64,000 nt of DNA from Enterococcus durans NBRC 100479 = LMG 10746. Its GTDB lineage: Bacteria; Bacillota; Bacilli; Lactobacillales; Enterococcaceae. Location of the stretch: assembly GCF_001544215.1 (NCBI RefSeq), contig NZ_BCQB01000001.1, forward strand, positions 1-64,000, written 5' to 3'. Shown here in pieces: positions 1-9,567 of this stretch. The translations under genes were made by a program, and so were the position numbers. Positions within the stretch are counted from its first letter, which is position 1, and the number at the start of each line of letters is the position of its first letter. The notes below the pieces were generated by a model, which worked only from the letters and a program-made list of their open reading frames with translations, was not told where the DNA came from and ran no database searches.

Positions 1-65
1 CCAGAATTTTCTCTTATTTTATCTGTACACCTTTTTGACCTGAATCGACTAAGATGATTCCATTG

Positions 66-121
66 AAAAAGCATCTCTTATTGAATTCATTATAACGTGA
101 ATTTAACAAGAGATGCTTTTT
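66..121 (-). terminator. Intrinsic terminator downstream of ftsEX
   Basis: A long inverted repeat pairs 66-89 with 98-121. The core GCATCTCTT/AAGAGATGC is flanked by A-run and T-run, so it can work in both directions. It lies about 100 nt past the ftsX stop and is the natural end of the leftward ftsE-ftsX transcript. The rest of 1-218 shows no gene. Confidence 0.75.
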
Positions 122-218
122 TGTTTTAAATTATTGGGTCAGTTTCTTTATTCTATTTTGTGTATATTGGATTGACTTTGATCGCTCCTTGCAAAATGAG
201 GGAGCAAACAAAAGTCTT

Positions 219-1103
219 TTAGAATTTCAAGAAACGTCTCATTGAAATAATTGAACCTAATGAACCGATGATCACACCGATACCAACCATCAATAGATTG
301 ATTTTCCATACAATATCTTGAGGATGGATCATTGAATAATGTGAACGTAAAAGTGTTGGGTTCAGTGCTTGGAATGCTTGATCATAACCAAATGTGATGA
401 TCAATACAGGAATGATTGCACCAATCAAACCGATCCAGCCACCTTCTAAAAAGAATGGCCAACGAATATAGCCGTTCTTAGCACCAACCAGTCGCATGAT
501 TTGGATTTCTCTTTGACGTGAAAGGATGGTGATCCGGATCGTATTGGAGATCAAGAACATAGCAATGAATAATAACAACGCAGCAGCAGCTAATCCCCAA
601 GTACGAACAGCGCTAGCAATCTTAAGTATCCTATCGGAAGAGGTTCCACCATAATCTGCTCGCGAAACATTTGCTAGCTTAGCAGCAGCTTCTGATACCT
701 CTTTGGTATGGGATGGATCAGTAGTACTAACAACATATACGTCATATAAAGGATTATTGTCTCCTTCAAAAAGACTCCATGAGTCACCCATCGCATTTTG
801 GATTTTTTTCAGTTCTTGTGCTTTACTTGAAAATGTCACATTTTTTACGTGATCGATTTCTTTTAACTCACTTTCGAGTTTTTTCATATCTTTCTCATTT
901 GTACCAATATCGATGAAAACTGAAACTTCTACATTTCCTTCGATGTCTTCAGCAATTTTGGTTGCATTCATGATGACTGCCATAAATAAACCAACTAAAG
1001 TCAATGTGATCGTTACAGCACTGACTGAAGCAACTGTCATCCAGCCATTACGCTTCAAACTTTTGATACTTTCTAATATGTGACGGAAAAAGGTTCTAAT
1101 CAT
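219..1103 (-). CDS. ftsX: Cell division ABC transporter permease FtsX
   Basis: FtsX is the membrane half of the FtsEX complex. In Firmicutes it is known to control peptidoglycan hydrolases at the septum or side wall. The 294-residue protein has the usual plan: a cytoplasmic N-terminus, one membrane segment near residues 25-45, an extracellular loop of about 110 residues, then three C-terminal membrane segments. The region after the second segment (SRQREIQIMRLVGAKNGYIR) is the classic FtsX permease signature. I chose the ATG at 1103 (MIRTFFRH) because homologues start there. It overlaps the ftsE stop by 8 nt, indicating translational coupling; an in-frame ATG at 1112 is the alternative. Confidence 0.93.
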   Translation of the reverse strand: MIRTFFRHILESIKSLKRNGWMTVASVSAVTITLTLVGLFMAVIMNATKIAEDIEGNVEVSVFIDIGTNEKDMKKLESELKEIDHVKNVTFSSKAQELKKIQNAMGDSWSLFEGDNNPLYDVYVVSTTDPSHTKEVSEAAAKLANVSRADYGGTSSDRILKIASAVRTWGLAAAALLLFIAMFLISNTIRITILSRQREIQIMRLVGAKNGYIRWPFFLEGGWIGLIGAIIPVLIITFGYDQAFQALNPTLLRSHYSMIHPQDIVWKINLLMVGIGVIIGSLGSIISMRRFLKF

Positions 1104-1782
1104 CGTATCCATATTCCCCTTCCGCTTGGTCACGAATGATCCGACCATTTTCAATGGCGATTACCCGGTGACGAATTGTATTAACGATCGTACTGTTATG
1201 GGTTGCCATAACGACCGTCGTTCCTTGAGCATTGATCCGATCCAGTAATTTCATGATTTCCCATGAGTTTTCGGGATCCAGATTTCCAGTAGGTTCATCT
1301 GCAATCAGTACTTTAGGCGTATTGACGATTGCTCGTGCAATCGAAACCCGTTGCTGTTCCCCACCAGATAGTTCACTTGGAAATACACGGACCTTGTGTT
1401 TCAATCCCACTAAATCTAATACTTCCATGACACGTTTTTTGATATCTCGAGGCTTACGCCCGATAACTTGCATCGCATAAGCAACATTTTCATATACTGT
1501 TTTTCTTGGGAGTAACTTATAATCTTGGAATACTACGCCGATCTCTCTGCGCAGATAAGGAACCTCACGATTTTTGATTTCTAACAAATCATGTCCAGCA
1601 ACATTCAGTGTTCCTTTTGTAGCTTTTTCTTCTCGATACATCAATTTGATGAATGTAGATTTACCAGCCCCCGATGGACCAACTACATAGACGAATTCTC
1701 CCTGATCGATAACAACCGAAAGATTTCGGATTGCAGTCGTACCATTTGAGTACTTCTTCATTACATCCTTCATTTCAATCAT
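1096..1782 (-). CDS. ftsE: Cell division ATP-binding protein FtsE
   Basis: FtsE is the cytoplasmic ATPase of FtsEX. All ABC motifs are visible in its 228 residues: Walker A GPSGAGKST near residue 36, a Q-loop (VFQDYKLL), the signature LSGGEQQR, Walker B VLIADEPTGNLD and the switch His in MATHN. The length is normal for the family. The start is preceded by GGAG about 8 nt upstream. It is transcribed leftward just ahead of ftsX, with which it overlaps. prfB lies 110 nt upstream; prfB-ftsE-ftsX is a common order in Firmicutes. Confidence 0.95.
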   Translation of the reverse strand: MIEMKDVMKKYSNGTTAIRNLSVVIDQGEFVYVVGPSGAGKSTFIKLMYREEKATKGTLNVAGHDLLEIKNREVPYLRREIGVVFQDYKLLPRKTVYENVAYAMQVIGRKPRDIKKRVMEVLDLVGLKHKVRVFPSELSGGEQQRVSIARAIVNTPKVLIADEPTGNLDPENSWEIMKLLDRINAQGTTVVMATHNSTIVNTIRHRVIAIENGRIIRDQAEGEYGYDD

Positions 1783-1892
1783 GGCGTTCTCTCCATATCT
1801 TTTTCAGTCTTTTACCATTATAGCATGGTAATGTTTCATCTTGCTTTCAAAATCTTACAATTTTATGTCATTTATCATTTATCTTCAACTAA

Positions 1893-2991
1893 TCAAAGAT
1901 GCATCTTTAAATAACCATCGATAAAGATATCTAGGTCACCATCCATTACCGCTTGGACATTCCCAGTTTCAACATTCGTACGATGATCCTTGACCATTGA
2001 ATATGGATGGAAAACATAAGAACGTATCTGTGATCCCCAGCCGATTTCTTTTTGTTCTCCTCGCAAAGTGGCAGCTTCTTGTTCTTTCTTTTCCACTTCA
2101 AGTTGGTAAAGTTTCGCTTTCAGCATGCCCATTGCTTGTTCTCTATTCTTCAATTGTGACCGTTGCGCTTGACTGGCAACTACCGTACCTGTAGGAAGAT
2201 GGGTGATCCGTACAGCTGATTCTGTTTTATTGATATGCTGTCCGCCCGCACCACTTGCTCGATACGTGTCGATTTTCAAATCATCGGGATTGATTGCAAC
2301 ATCGATCGTTTCGTCTAGTTCTGGCATGACATCTACTGAACAAAAGGACGTGTGACGACGCTTCGCCGAATCAAATGGCGAGATCCGTACAAGTCGGTGC
2401 ACACCCTTTTCTGATTTTAGATATCCGTAAGCATTATGGCCTTTGATCAGCAAGGTGACACTTTTGATTCCAGCTTCATCTCCTGCTTGATAATCAAGAG
2501 TTTCCACCTGATAGCCATGTTGTTCCGACCATCTAGTATACATACGTAAGAGCATGCTTCCCCAGTCTTGCGATTCTGTACCACCTGCTCCTGGATGCAA
2601 CTCAATAATTGCGTTATTCCGATCATACGGTCCATCTAACAGCATCGCTAATTCATAGGTTTTCATTTTTTCATCTAATGTTTGCAGTCTTTCTTCTGTT
2701 TCTTGCTGCATTTGTGCATCTGGTTCTTCTTGCAGCATCTCCACCATCAACTCTAATTCTTCCAATTCTTCTGCTAATGCGTTGAATTGGTCATAGGTTT
2801 CTTTGTTCGCGTTATTTTCGTTGATTACTTTCTGAGCGGCTTCACTATCATCCCAGAATCCAGGTTCCGCCATTTTAGCTTCTGCTTCAGCGATATCTTC
2901 TTCTAATTGGTCTAAGTCAAAGAGACCTCCTGAAACTTGTGACCTTTTCTCGCATTTCAGATAATAGGTTGCGAATCTCTGAAATTTCCAT
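1893..2991 (-). CDS. prfB: Peptide chain release factor 2 (programmed +1 frameshift)
   Basis: RF2 recognises UAA and UGA stop codons and triggers peptide release. The gene is in two frames: an ATG at 2991 opens 24 codons that end at an in-frame TGA (2919-2917), and the rest (SPF tripeptide in [15 protein letters not shown] motif in [10 protein letters not shown]) continues in the +1 frame to 1893. The slip site CTT TGA C is preceded by AGGAGG at 2931-2926, the standard autoregulatory arrangement, so this is one intact gene. Without the shift only a 24-residue peptide is made. Total length of about 365 residues is typical. It sits downstream of secA and upstream of ftsE. Confidence 0.96.
2917..2931 (-). 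promoter_or_regulatory. prfB: RF2 programmed +1 frameshift signal
   Basis: Reading leftward: AGGAGG (2931-2926), a 3-nt spacer, CTT (2922-2920), TGA (2919-2917) and then C. The internal Shine-Dalgarno at this short spacing plus the slow UGAC stop is the established RF2 frameshift stimulator, by which low RF2 levels increase RF2 synthesis. Confidence 0.96.
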
Positions 2992-3068
2992 ATTTATCCC
3001 TCTTTCTTTTGACTACAATTTATTTTAAGTATCTTTAGTTTACCAGAATCGTTTCTTAACAGAAAGAA

Positions 3069-3106
3069 GGTGAGTCAATTCTTAATCAAAAAGAACCGAT
3101 CTCACC
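3069..3106 (-). terminator. Stem-loop between secA and prfB
   Basis: GGTGAG (3069-3074) pairs with CTCACC (3101-3106), extended by an inner TTCTT/AAGAA stem. The leftward RNA continues into a T-rich but interrupted tract, so it may be a weak terminator or a read-through attenuator between secA and prfB. Confidence 0.45.
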
Positions 3107-3123
3107 AACTTTACTGTCAAAAA

Positions 3124-5658
3124 TTAGTTTTCATCTTTTCCATGACAGTTTTTATATTTTTTTCCGCTTCCACAAGGACATGGATCGTTTCTGCCTACTT
3201 TGTTCACATGCACTGGTTGTTTTTTCGCATTTGTATTGCTATTTTCTTTTGCGTCACCAGTTGTCGGTTGAACTGCTTCGCCTTGTGATACTTGTTCACG
3301 TTGCACATTTTGACGAATTTCTGCCTTCATAAAGATACGTGTAACTTCATATTCGATGGCTCCGACCATGTCTTCAAACATTTTGTAGCCTTCTGTTTGA
3401 TATTCAACTAATGGATTATTTTGTCCATAGGCGCGCAGACCGATTGATTGACGTAACTGGTCCATCGCATCGATGTGATCTGTCCATTTTGAATCGACCA
3501 CTCGCAGAATCACTACTTTTTCAAATTCAAGCAATTGTTCAGGACCGTTCAGTTGAGCGGCTTTTGTATTGAAGATCTCCTGTGCTAATTCATTCAAGTA
3601 TTCTTTGATTTGTTGTGGTTCTTTTCCTTTTAGATCGTCAACAGAGATGCTATCTTCATGGACAAGTGTACTACCAGCGAAATCAGCGATCCCTTCCAGA
3701 TTCCAATTTTCTTTTTCTAATTGTGTATGCGCATCGACGACACGACTGATCGTGCGTTTGACCATGTTCATCAATGGTTTAGAAAGGCTCTTTTCTTCCA
3801 TGATGACTTCTTGACGTTGTTTATAGATCACTTCACGTTGTTCACGCATTACATCGTCGTATTGCAAGACGTTTTTACGTGTATCGTAGTTATTTCCTTC
3901 TACGCGTTTTTGAGCAGATTCAACTTGCTTAGATAGCATTTTGCTTTGAATCACAGCATCTTCTTCACCAATCTTCATACGGTCCAAGAATGCTTTGATA
4001 CGTTCAGAACCAAATCGTTTCATCAAATCATCTTCCAATGAAAGATAAAATTGAGACATCCCTGGATCCCCTTGACGACCAGCACGTCCACGCAGCTGAT
4101 TATCGATACGTCGAGATTCATGACGTTCTGTCCCGATAACGGCTAAACCACCTAATTCGCGAACACCAAGACCAAGCTTGATATCTGTTCCTCGTCCAGC
4201 CATATTGGTTGCGATCGTAACTGCGCCTTTTTGACCGGCGTTCATGATGATTTCTGCTTCTTTAAAGTGATTTTTCGCATTCAAGACTTCATGAGGAATC
4301 CGTTCACGATTCAATAGATCAGAAAGCAGTTCAGAGGTTTCGACTGCGACAGTACCTACTAGTACAGGCTGCCCTTTGCGGTAACGATCTTTGATATCTT
4401 GGACGACTGCATGAAACTTACTTGTCAATGTAGGATACAATAGATCTGCTCGGTCATCACGAATAACTGGGCGGTTGGTTGGTATTTGGAAAACTTGGAT
4501 GTTATAGATTTCTCTAAATTCTTCTTCTTCCGTTTTTGCTGTACCTGTCATTCCTGAAAGTTTTTTATACATACGGAAGTAATTTTGGAAGGTGATCGTA
4601 GCCATTGTTTTGGTTTCGTCTTCGATCTCTACGCCTTCTTTTGCTTCGATTGCTTGATGCAATCCATCTGAATAACGACGTCCATCCATGATACGTCCTG
4701 TAAATTGGTCAACGATCAATACTTTGCCTTCTTGAACAACGTAATCGATATCCAAGAGCATGATATAGTTTGCCCGTAACGCTTGGTCAAGATGGTGTGT
4801 CAATGCTGTATTCTCAATGTCATATAGGTTTTTTAAGCCGAAAGTTTCTTCTGCTTTTTCGATTCCTGCTTCTGTTAAACTGATGGTCTTAGACTGAACA
4901 TCGATTTTATAATCTTCTTCTTCCTTCAATCGTTTGACAAAATTGTCAGCTCTTGTATACAAAGCAGTTGATTTTTCTGCTTGTCCTGAAATGATCAACG
5001 GTGTTCTTGCTTCATCGATCAAAATGGAGTCTACTTCATCGACGATTGCATAGTTCAATGGACGTTGAACCATTTGATGACGGTAAACGACCATATTGTC
5101 CCGCAAATAATCGAACCCTAATTCGTTATTCGTACTGTACGTGATGTCACAAAGATAAGCTTCACGTTTTTCATCTGCTGATTTTGAATTGATGTTCAAT
5201 CCTACCGTCAAGCCTAAGAAATTGTATAGTTCTCCCATTTCTGTGGAGTCACGAGTTGCCAAATATTCATTGACTGTAACAACGTGTACCCCTTCTCCAG
5301 TCAATGCATTCAAATAAACTGGCATAGTGGCAGTCAACGTCTTCCCTTCACCAGTACGCATTTCAGGAATGTTCCCATCATGAAGGACGATCCCACCCAT
5401 TAATTGGACATGGTATGGGTATAAACCTAAAACACGTTTTGCCGCTTCACGAACGACCGCAAATGCTTCAGGTAATAATTGATCTAATGTTTCACCTTTT
5501 TGATAACGAGCTTTGAATTCAGCTGTTTTTGCTTGTAATTGTTCATCTGTTAATGCTGCCATTTCGTCAGCGTGGGCTTCGACTTTTTTGGCAATGCTAT
5601 CTAAACGTTTTAGTTCTTTTTTATCATTTTCGATAATCGAACGAATAAAATTGGCCAT
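3124..5658 (-). CDS. secA: Preprotein translocase ATPase SecA
   Basis: SecA drives post-translational export through SecYEG. The 844-residue protein shows Walker A ([11 protein letters not shown] near residue 100), the DEAD motor signature [16 protein letters not shown], the helicase-type motif GRGTDIKLG, and a C-terminal zinc-binding SEC-C tail ([16 protein letters not shown]) that contacts SecB or ribosomes in other species. The ATG at 5658 (MANFIRSII) follows AAGGAG; the longer open frame upstream has no such site. It lies between hpf and prfB, a conserved order in lactic acid bacteria. Confidence 0.97.
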   Translation of the reverse strand: MANFIRSIIENDKKELKRLDSIAKKVEAHADEMAALTDEQLQAKTAEFKARYQKGETLDQLLPEAFAVVREAAKRVLGLYPYHVQLMGGIVLHDGNIPEMRTGEGKTLTATMPVYLNALTGEGVHVVTVNEYLATRDSTEMGELYNFLGLTVGLNINSKSADEKREAYLCDITYSTNNELGFDYLRDNMVVYRHQMVQRPLNYAIVDEVDSILIDEARTPLIISGQAEKSTALYTRADNFVKRLKEEEDYKIDVQSKTISLTEAGIEKAEETFGLKNLYDIENTALTHHLDQALRANYIMLLDIDYVVQEGKVLIVDQFTGRIMDGRRYSDGLHQAIEAKEGVEIEDETKTMATITFQNYFRMYKKLSGMTGTAKTEEEEFREIYNIQVFQIPTNRPVIRDDRADLLYPTLTSKFHAVVQDIKDRYRKGQPVLVGTVAVETSELLSDLLNRERIPHEVLNAKNHFKEAEIIMNAGQKGAVTIATNMAGRGTDIKLGLGVRELGGLAVIGTERHESRRIDNQLRGRAGRQGDPGMSQFYLSLEDDLMKRFGSERIKAFLDRMKIGEEDAVIQSKMLSKQVESAQKRVEGNNYDTRKNVLQYDDVMREQREVIYKQRQEVIMEEKSLSKPLMNMVKRTISRVVDAHTQLEKENWNLEGIADFAGSTLVHEDSISVDDLKGKEPQQIKEYLNELAQEIFNTKAAQLNGPEQLLEFEKVVILRVVDSKWTDHIDAMDQLRQSIGLRAYGQNNPLVEYQTEGYKMFEDMVGAIEYEVTRIFMKAEIRQNVQREQVSQGEAVQPTTGDAKENSNTNAKKQPVHVNKVGRNDPCPCGSGKKYKNCHGKDEN

Positions 5659-5816
5659 ACGTTGTGTAATCTCCTTTTTTACATATATTATCCAGACTAT
5701 GTAGACTATACCTTCCATTTTAGCATTAGTCACTAGTAATTGAAATATCTTAAGACGATTAAAGTGAGAACTTCATAATTAATTCATATTTCCTCATCTT
5801 AGAAAAAGTGAAAAAA

Positions 5817-5851
5817 GACTCGCAACACCCCTTTTAAGAGTGCTGCAAGTC
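5817..5851 (-). terminator. Intrinsic terminator of hpf
   Basis: GACTCGCAACAC pairs with GTGCTGCAAGTC across a short loop. The leftward RNA runs into six Ts directly after the stem. It ends the hpf transcript and separates it from secA. Confidence 0.85.
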
Positions 5852-5878
5852 AATTTTTACTGATTTAGTTGTTATTTA

Positions 5879-6433
5879 TCAATCTGTTTCGATTAAACCG
5901 TATTTTCCATCTTTACGACGGTAAACGATACTTGTACCGTTTGTGTCCGCATCTTCAAAAATGAAGAAATTATGACCCAACATGTTCATTTGTAAAACCG
6001 CTTCTTCACTATCCATTGGTTTCAATGACAAGCGTTTCGTACGAACGATATCTAATTCAGAATCACTTTCATTTCCATCAGCTTCATTATTGAATAAAAC
6101 CGCCGCATCTGCTGCATTGATTCCTTTTTCGCGAGATTTACGGTTGATTTTTGTTTTGAATTTGCGGATTTGACGTTCCAATTTATCAACGACCAAATCG
6201 ATACTTGCATATAGATCTGGTGAAGTTTCTTCGGCGCGTAATACAAGATAAGGTAATGGAATGGTTACTTCCACTTTCGCTGTTTTTTCAGTATAAACTT
6301 TTAAATTTACATGGGCTGTAGCATCTGGTGCGTCACTGAAGTAACGTTCTAATTTTCCTACTTTTTTCTCAACGTAGTCCCGAATCGCTTCAGTCACTTC
6401 GATATTTTCACCGCGTACATTATATCTAAACAT
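5879..6433 (-). CDS. hpf: Ribosome hibernation promoting factor, long form
   Basis: Long HPF binds the 30S decoding centre in stationary phase and pairs two ribosomes into inactive 100S dimers. Residues 1-100 form the S30AE/YfiA fold (starts MFRYNVRGENIEVTEAIRDY, with the basic stretch KLERQIRKFKTKINRKSR). Residues 125-184 form the C-terminal dimerisation domain that defines the long form. The length of 184 matches Firmicute orthologues. It has its own terminator and lies between comFC and secA, the usual neighbourhood. Translation is probably from the ATG at 6433 after GGGG. Confidence 0.94.
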   Translation of the reverse strand: MFRYNVRGENIEVTEAIRDYVEKKVGKLERYFSDAPDATAHVNLKVYTEKTAKVEVTIPLPYLVLRAEETSPDLYASIDLVVDKLERQIRKFKTKINRKSREKGINAADAAVLFNNEADGNESDSELDIVRTKRLSLKPMDSEEAVLQMNMLGHNFFIFEDADTNGTSIVYRRKDGKYGLIETD

Positions 6434-6568
6434 AAAAATTACCCCTTTCGTCTACCACAATCAAGAAGGAGAAGGACCACTCTTTCCCTCTTCTTAATAC
6501 TATTATATCGAACTCTAATGTATTTGCAAACTAAATCGCTATCAATTCCATCAGTTTCTAATATTTAT

Positions 6569-7255
6569 TTATCGCGCTAAAGAATACGTCCGGATTTTCT
6601 TTGGTTGATGAGGCAAAAGGCAACTGGCTACATGAAATAACGTCTGCCCAGTCGTATAAACATCATCGATCACAAAAATAGTTTTCCCCTTTATTCCAGA
6701 CGGATCGACCTTAATACCAAATAGTTGGATGCTGGCTAATCGCTCATTTCTTGTTTTTTTTGCTTGTGGGTTTGAGTGATGGATACGAGTCACTAACATC
6801 TGATAATCAACCTCCGCTGCTACTAGCATTTCACTCACTTGATTGAAGCCTCTCTCAGCTAATCGTTCGTTTGATAGAGGAACTGGACAAAAAATGGCTT
6901 CTGGGTGTTGCTTTTGTAAATTTTTCCAGTAAGTAGCGAATGTTCCTGAAAGGCGGATATCTCCCATAAACTTATACTGATTCAACCATTCTTGAAAGGC
7001 AGGATCGTACACAAAAAAAGCTTGATGGACAAAATCATAATCAGGAAACTTGTTTTGCCATGTGAAACAATCCTGACAGATCTTACTCTTCTCCGTGATC
7101 TGCTTTGTGCAACGCGGACATCTTCCTTGTTCAGGAATTTGCTGAAACAACGCAGTACAATCACTGCATAACTGCGGAACTTTTTTTACTCGCCAAAAAA
7201 GTTCCTTGATGCTTAAGTCGTGTATCAAACGGCAATGACAATAGCAACATTTCAT
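6569..7255 (-). CDS. comFC: ComF family protein (phosphoribosyltransferase-like)
   Basis: In transformable Firmicutes ComFC works with ComFA in DNA uptake. The 228-residue protein has N-terminal cysteine pairs (CCYCH, CSDC, CPRC, CQDC) that probably bind zinc. The C-terminal type I phosphoribosyltransferase motif is FVIDDVYTTGQT (near residues 195-206). Its start overlaps the comFA stop by 4 nt (ATGA), so the pair is translationally coupled. Enterococcus is not known as naturally competent, so the working role may be different or cryptic. No damage to the frame is visible. Confidence 0.88.
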   Translation of the reverse strand: MKCCYCHCRLIHDLSIKELFWRVKKVPQLCSDCTALFQQIPEQGRCPRCTKQITEKSKICQDCFTWQNKFPDYDFVHQAFFVYDPAFQEWLNQYKFMGDIRLSGTFATYWKNLQKQHPEAIFCPVPLSNERLAERGFNQVSEMLVAAEVDYQMLVTRIHHSNPQAKKTRNERLASIQLFGIKVDPSGIKGKTIFVIDDVYTTGQTLFHVASCLLPHQPKKIRTYSLAR

Positions 7256-8586
7256 TTTTGACCTCGCAATCTTTTGCCTTGCTTATTCATCTCTTTAATT
7301 TCGCGACAAGCTTGGATAATAGCTGTTGTTTTTTCTTCATAGAAAAAGTACACTTCACTATTTGAAAAAGCACCTTTTCTGTCTGCTCTTCCAGCGATCT
7401 GTACCAATGAGGATTTTGTAAATACACGATGATCCGCCCCTAAAACGACCACTGAGACTTTTTCAAAAGTCACACCTCGCTCAAGAATCATCGTTGTCAG
7501 TAGGATATCATACTTTTTTTCTCGCATTTTTGCCACTTTCGCTATGCGATCTGGATCGCGAGCAGAAGCATCTGCTATTCTATAATCTGGCATTTTTTCC
7601 ATCAAAAGTCGTGTCAAGTGTTCCATGATCTCGATGCTTGGACAAAAAAGCAATACATGATTTTGTGCCAATAACTGTTCAAGTTTGCGTATCAAAGGGC
7701 GGACCTTCTTCTCTGACAGACATTTTTTCTGCCAAGCATTCCAAAAAAATAGCTTTGGTTCAGGAAGTAATCGCTGGTGGAAACGCAAAGGCAAACGGTG
7801 TATTTGAAACGCCATACGGATTTCTTTTAATAAACGTTCAGCCGGCGTAGCACTTAAATAGATAAATCTACCTGTTGGCTTGATCGCAGTTTGCACAGCA
7901 AAGGAAAGTCCTTGATCGTCTGCATAAGGAAATGCATCCACTTCATCGATCACAACCAAATCAAAGGCTTGATAAAAACGGTAAAGTTGATGTGTCGTGC
8001 AAATCACAAATGGGCTAAATCGGTAAGGTAGCTTTGTTTTTCCATGAAGCAGCAAAATATTTTCTTCTGGAAATACTTTATCAAAGCGGAGAAATAATTC
8101 ATTGCAGACATCCACTCTTGGCGAAGACAAGACGACTCTGCTACCCATCTTTAAGGTTTTCATCACTATTTCATAGAGCATTTCCGTTTTTCCTGCCCCA
8201 GTGACTGCCCAGATCAAATGATGCTGTTTCGCTGGGCTGTTGACGATAGCATCTGAAATCGTTTTTTGCAAAAAGGTTAGTTGGCTAGTCCAAGCAAATG
8301 CAACGGAACGTTTTGGTAATGACGGCTGACAAAACAAAAATAACTGCTGGCTACTATCACAACGTCCCAAAAATAGACAATGGGTACAATAATAAAGGTT
8401 CTCAGTTAATCGACAGTTCTTTTTTCGGTTTCTTGTCCCACAGCGACCGCAGATGAGCCAATTTTTTTCCAAAACAACTGCTGGGACTTTTTTATAGGGA
8501 ATCGTTTGAAAAGACGGTTCTTCCATTTCGTTCAGTTCTCTTGTGAGTAATCGCCTCCCGTAAAGCTTAGTATTTACTCGGATCAC
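7252..8586 (-). CDS. comFA: ComFA-like DEAD-box DNA translocase
   Basis: ComFA is the ATP-driven motor thought to pull single-stranded DNA through the ComEC channel. The 444 residues carry a four-cysteine zinc finger (CGRCGTRN...CTHC, about residues 47-70), Walker A in WAVTGAGKTEM (about 124), Walker B DEVDAF, and the helicase motifs SATP and QIAGRADRKG. The length is normal. It starts with ATG at 8586 after GGGAGG and leads directly into comFC. A repeat copy (8630-8719) lies just upstream. Confidence 0.9.
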   Translation of the reverse strand: MIRVNTKLYGRRLLTRELNEMEEPSFQTIPYKKVPAVVLEKNWLICGRCGTRNRKKNCRLTENLYYCTHCLFLGRCDSSQQLFLFCQPSLPKRSVAFAWTSQLTFLQKTISDAIVNSPAKQHHLIWAVTGAGKTEMLYEIVMKTLKMGSRVVLSSPRVDVCNELFLRFDKVFPEENILLLHGKTKLPYRFSPFVICTTHQLYRFYQAFDLVVIDEVDAFPYADDQGLSFAVQTAIKPTGRFIYLSATPAERLLKEIRMAFQIHRLPLRFHQRLLPEPKLFFWNAWQKKCLSEKKVRPLIRKLEQLLAQNHVLLFCPSIEIMEHLTRLLMEKMPDYRIADASARDPDRIAKVAKMREKKYDILLTTMILERGVTFEKVSVVVLGADHRVFTKSSLVQIAGRADRKGAFSNSEVYFFYEEKTTAIIQACREIKEMNKQGKRLRGQK

Positions 8587-8629
8587 CTCCCATAACTAAA
8601 TATGCCAAAACGAGAGGATTATAAAAAAA

Positions 8630-8719
8630 GAGCGTGGGACAAAAGTGAGAAACACTTTTGTCTCATGCTTTAAAAACAAATAAACGGTGGGAGCAGAAGC
8701 AAACACTCCTCCAGACCTG
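8630..8719 (+). repeat. Dispersed modular repeat, copy R1 (internally deleted)
   Basis: It starts with the family left end GAGCGTGGGACAAAAGT, whose hairpin partner ACTTTTGTCTCATGCT follows. Then comes the common core AATAAACGGTGGGAGCAGAAG, then a shortened middle and a degraded right end (about 8704-8719). Seven As precede the left end, so leftward RNA has a hairpin plus T-tract just past the PTS IIB remnant. Confidence 0.85.
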
Positions 8720-8727
8720 CCAATTTA

Positions 8728-9054
8728 TTATTTAGACTCGATCAAACGAAGCGCTTGTTGCAATACTTTTTCGCCATTCATCAGACCGTAATCAGCCATA
8801 TTGATGATATCTAACGGAATCCCCTTTGGTTCTAACCGCTTTTCAAAGTCAGCTTTCATAAAACGAACTTGTGGCCCTAATAATAGAACATCTACCTCTT
8901 TTGAGGCTAAATGATTATCTGCATCAGAAGCGGGGATACTGCAAAAATATCTGTGTCGATTCCTTCTTCTTCGGCAGCCTTTTGCATTTTTGTTACAAGT
9001 AAGCTGGTACTCATCCCAGCTGAACACACGAGCATGATTGTTTTCTTTGTCATT
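8728..9054 (-). pseudogene. PTS lactose/cellobiose-type IIB, frameshifted remnant
   Basis: The ATG at 9054 opens a typical IIB start ([15 protein letters not shown], with the phosphorylatable Cys in CSAGMS) that runs into a stop near 8915. The rest of the domain ([37 protein letters not shown]) continues in another frame to 8728. The junction is about 8932-8941, where two extra bases or one missing base would explain the shift. No IIA, IIC or sugar-hydrolase gene lies next to it, so it is an orphan fragment. A sequencing error is possible, but the lack of partners fits decay. Confidence 0.85.
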
Positions 9055-9151
9055 TTACTCTCTCCTTTTTACAAAGCAAGCGTTTTCTTTTCGCCTGTGT
9101 GCCTATTATACAAAATAGAAAGAGAATGTCAACGGTTTCTTAAAATTTCAT

Positions 9152-9445
9152 TCAATCAAATAACCAACTTGATTTAACTAGCTGATTAAAAACAACATAT
9201 TCCTTTTTTAGATTGATTACCACTACTTCGTAACCAGCATTTATCCAACCATATGCACCTTTTTCAGGATGCTTATAATCATTCGCCCACCAATCAGTAC
9301 TTTGTCTGGCAGATTTAGGGAGGCCATAACTGGGAAAGAGCAGTTCATCGATTTGAGTAAATGTCAGAGTAATTTGCGAGCCGCCATTGTTTTTTAAATA
9401 TTGCGTAATGGCATCATATTTTTTTGTACGTTCTTTCATCCCCAT
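9152..9445 (-). CDS. DUF7662-like small protein
   Basis: A 97-residue protein that begins KKYDAITQYLKNN and has a conserved-looking centre SARQSTDWWANDYKHP followed by GWINAGYEVVVINLKKEYV. This pattern (Y..L..YL, LTF.QI.ELL, SAR....WWAND, W..AG..V) is what I recall for the DUF7662 family, often small stand-alone proteins of unknown function. No signal peptide or membrane segment. It stands alone between the IIB remnant and yigZ, facing away from yigZ. The start follows GAGAGG. The family call is from memory. Confidence 0.6.
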   Translation of the reverse strand: MGMKERTKKYDAITQYLKNNGGSQITLTFTQIDELLFPSYGLPKSARQSTDWWANDYKHPEKGAYGWINAGYEVVVINLKKEYVVFNQLVKSSWLFD

Positions 9446-9502
9446 CTCACCTCTCTCCTTTTATTATCGCACACTCTTCTGATTTCGCAAGCGTTATAAA
9501 TG

Positions 9503-9531
9503 TTGAAACAATGGACTGAATTCATTATACT
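9503..9531 (+). promoter_or_regulatory. Sigma-A type promoter for yigZ
   Basis: TTGAAA at 9503-9508, a 17-nt spacer, and TATACT at 9526-9531, about 37 nt before the yigZ start codon. Confidence 0.75.
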
Positions 9532-9567
9532 TTTACTATTGACTGTAATGTGAAAGAGGTGAGTACC

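Noticed and set aside
2917-2919. In-frame TGA near the start of prfB as a sign of a pseudogene
   Set aside because: It is the programmed RF2 frameshift site with AGGAGG and CTTTGAC in the standard arrangement.
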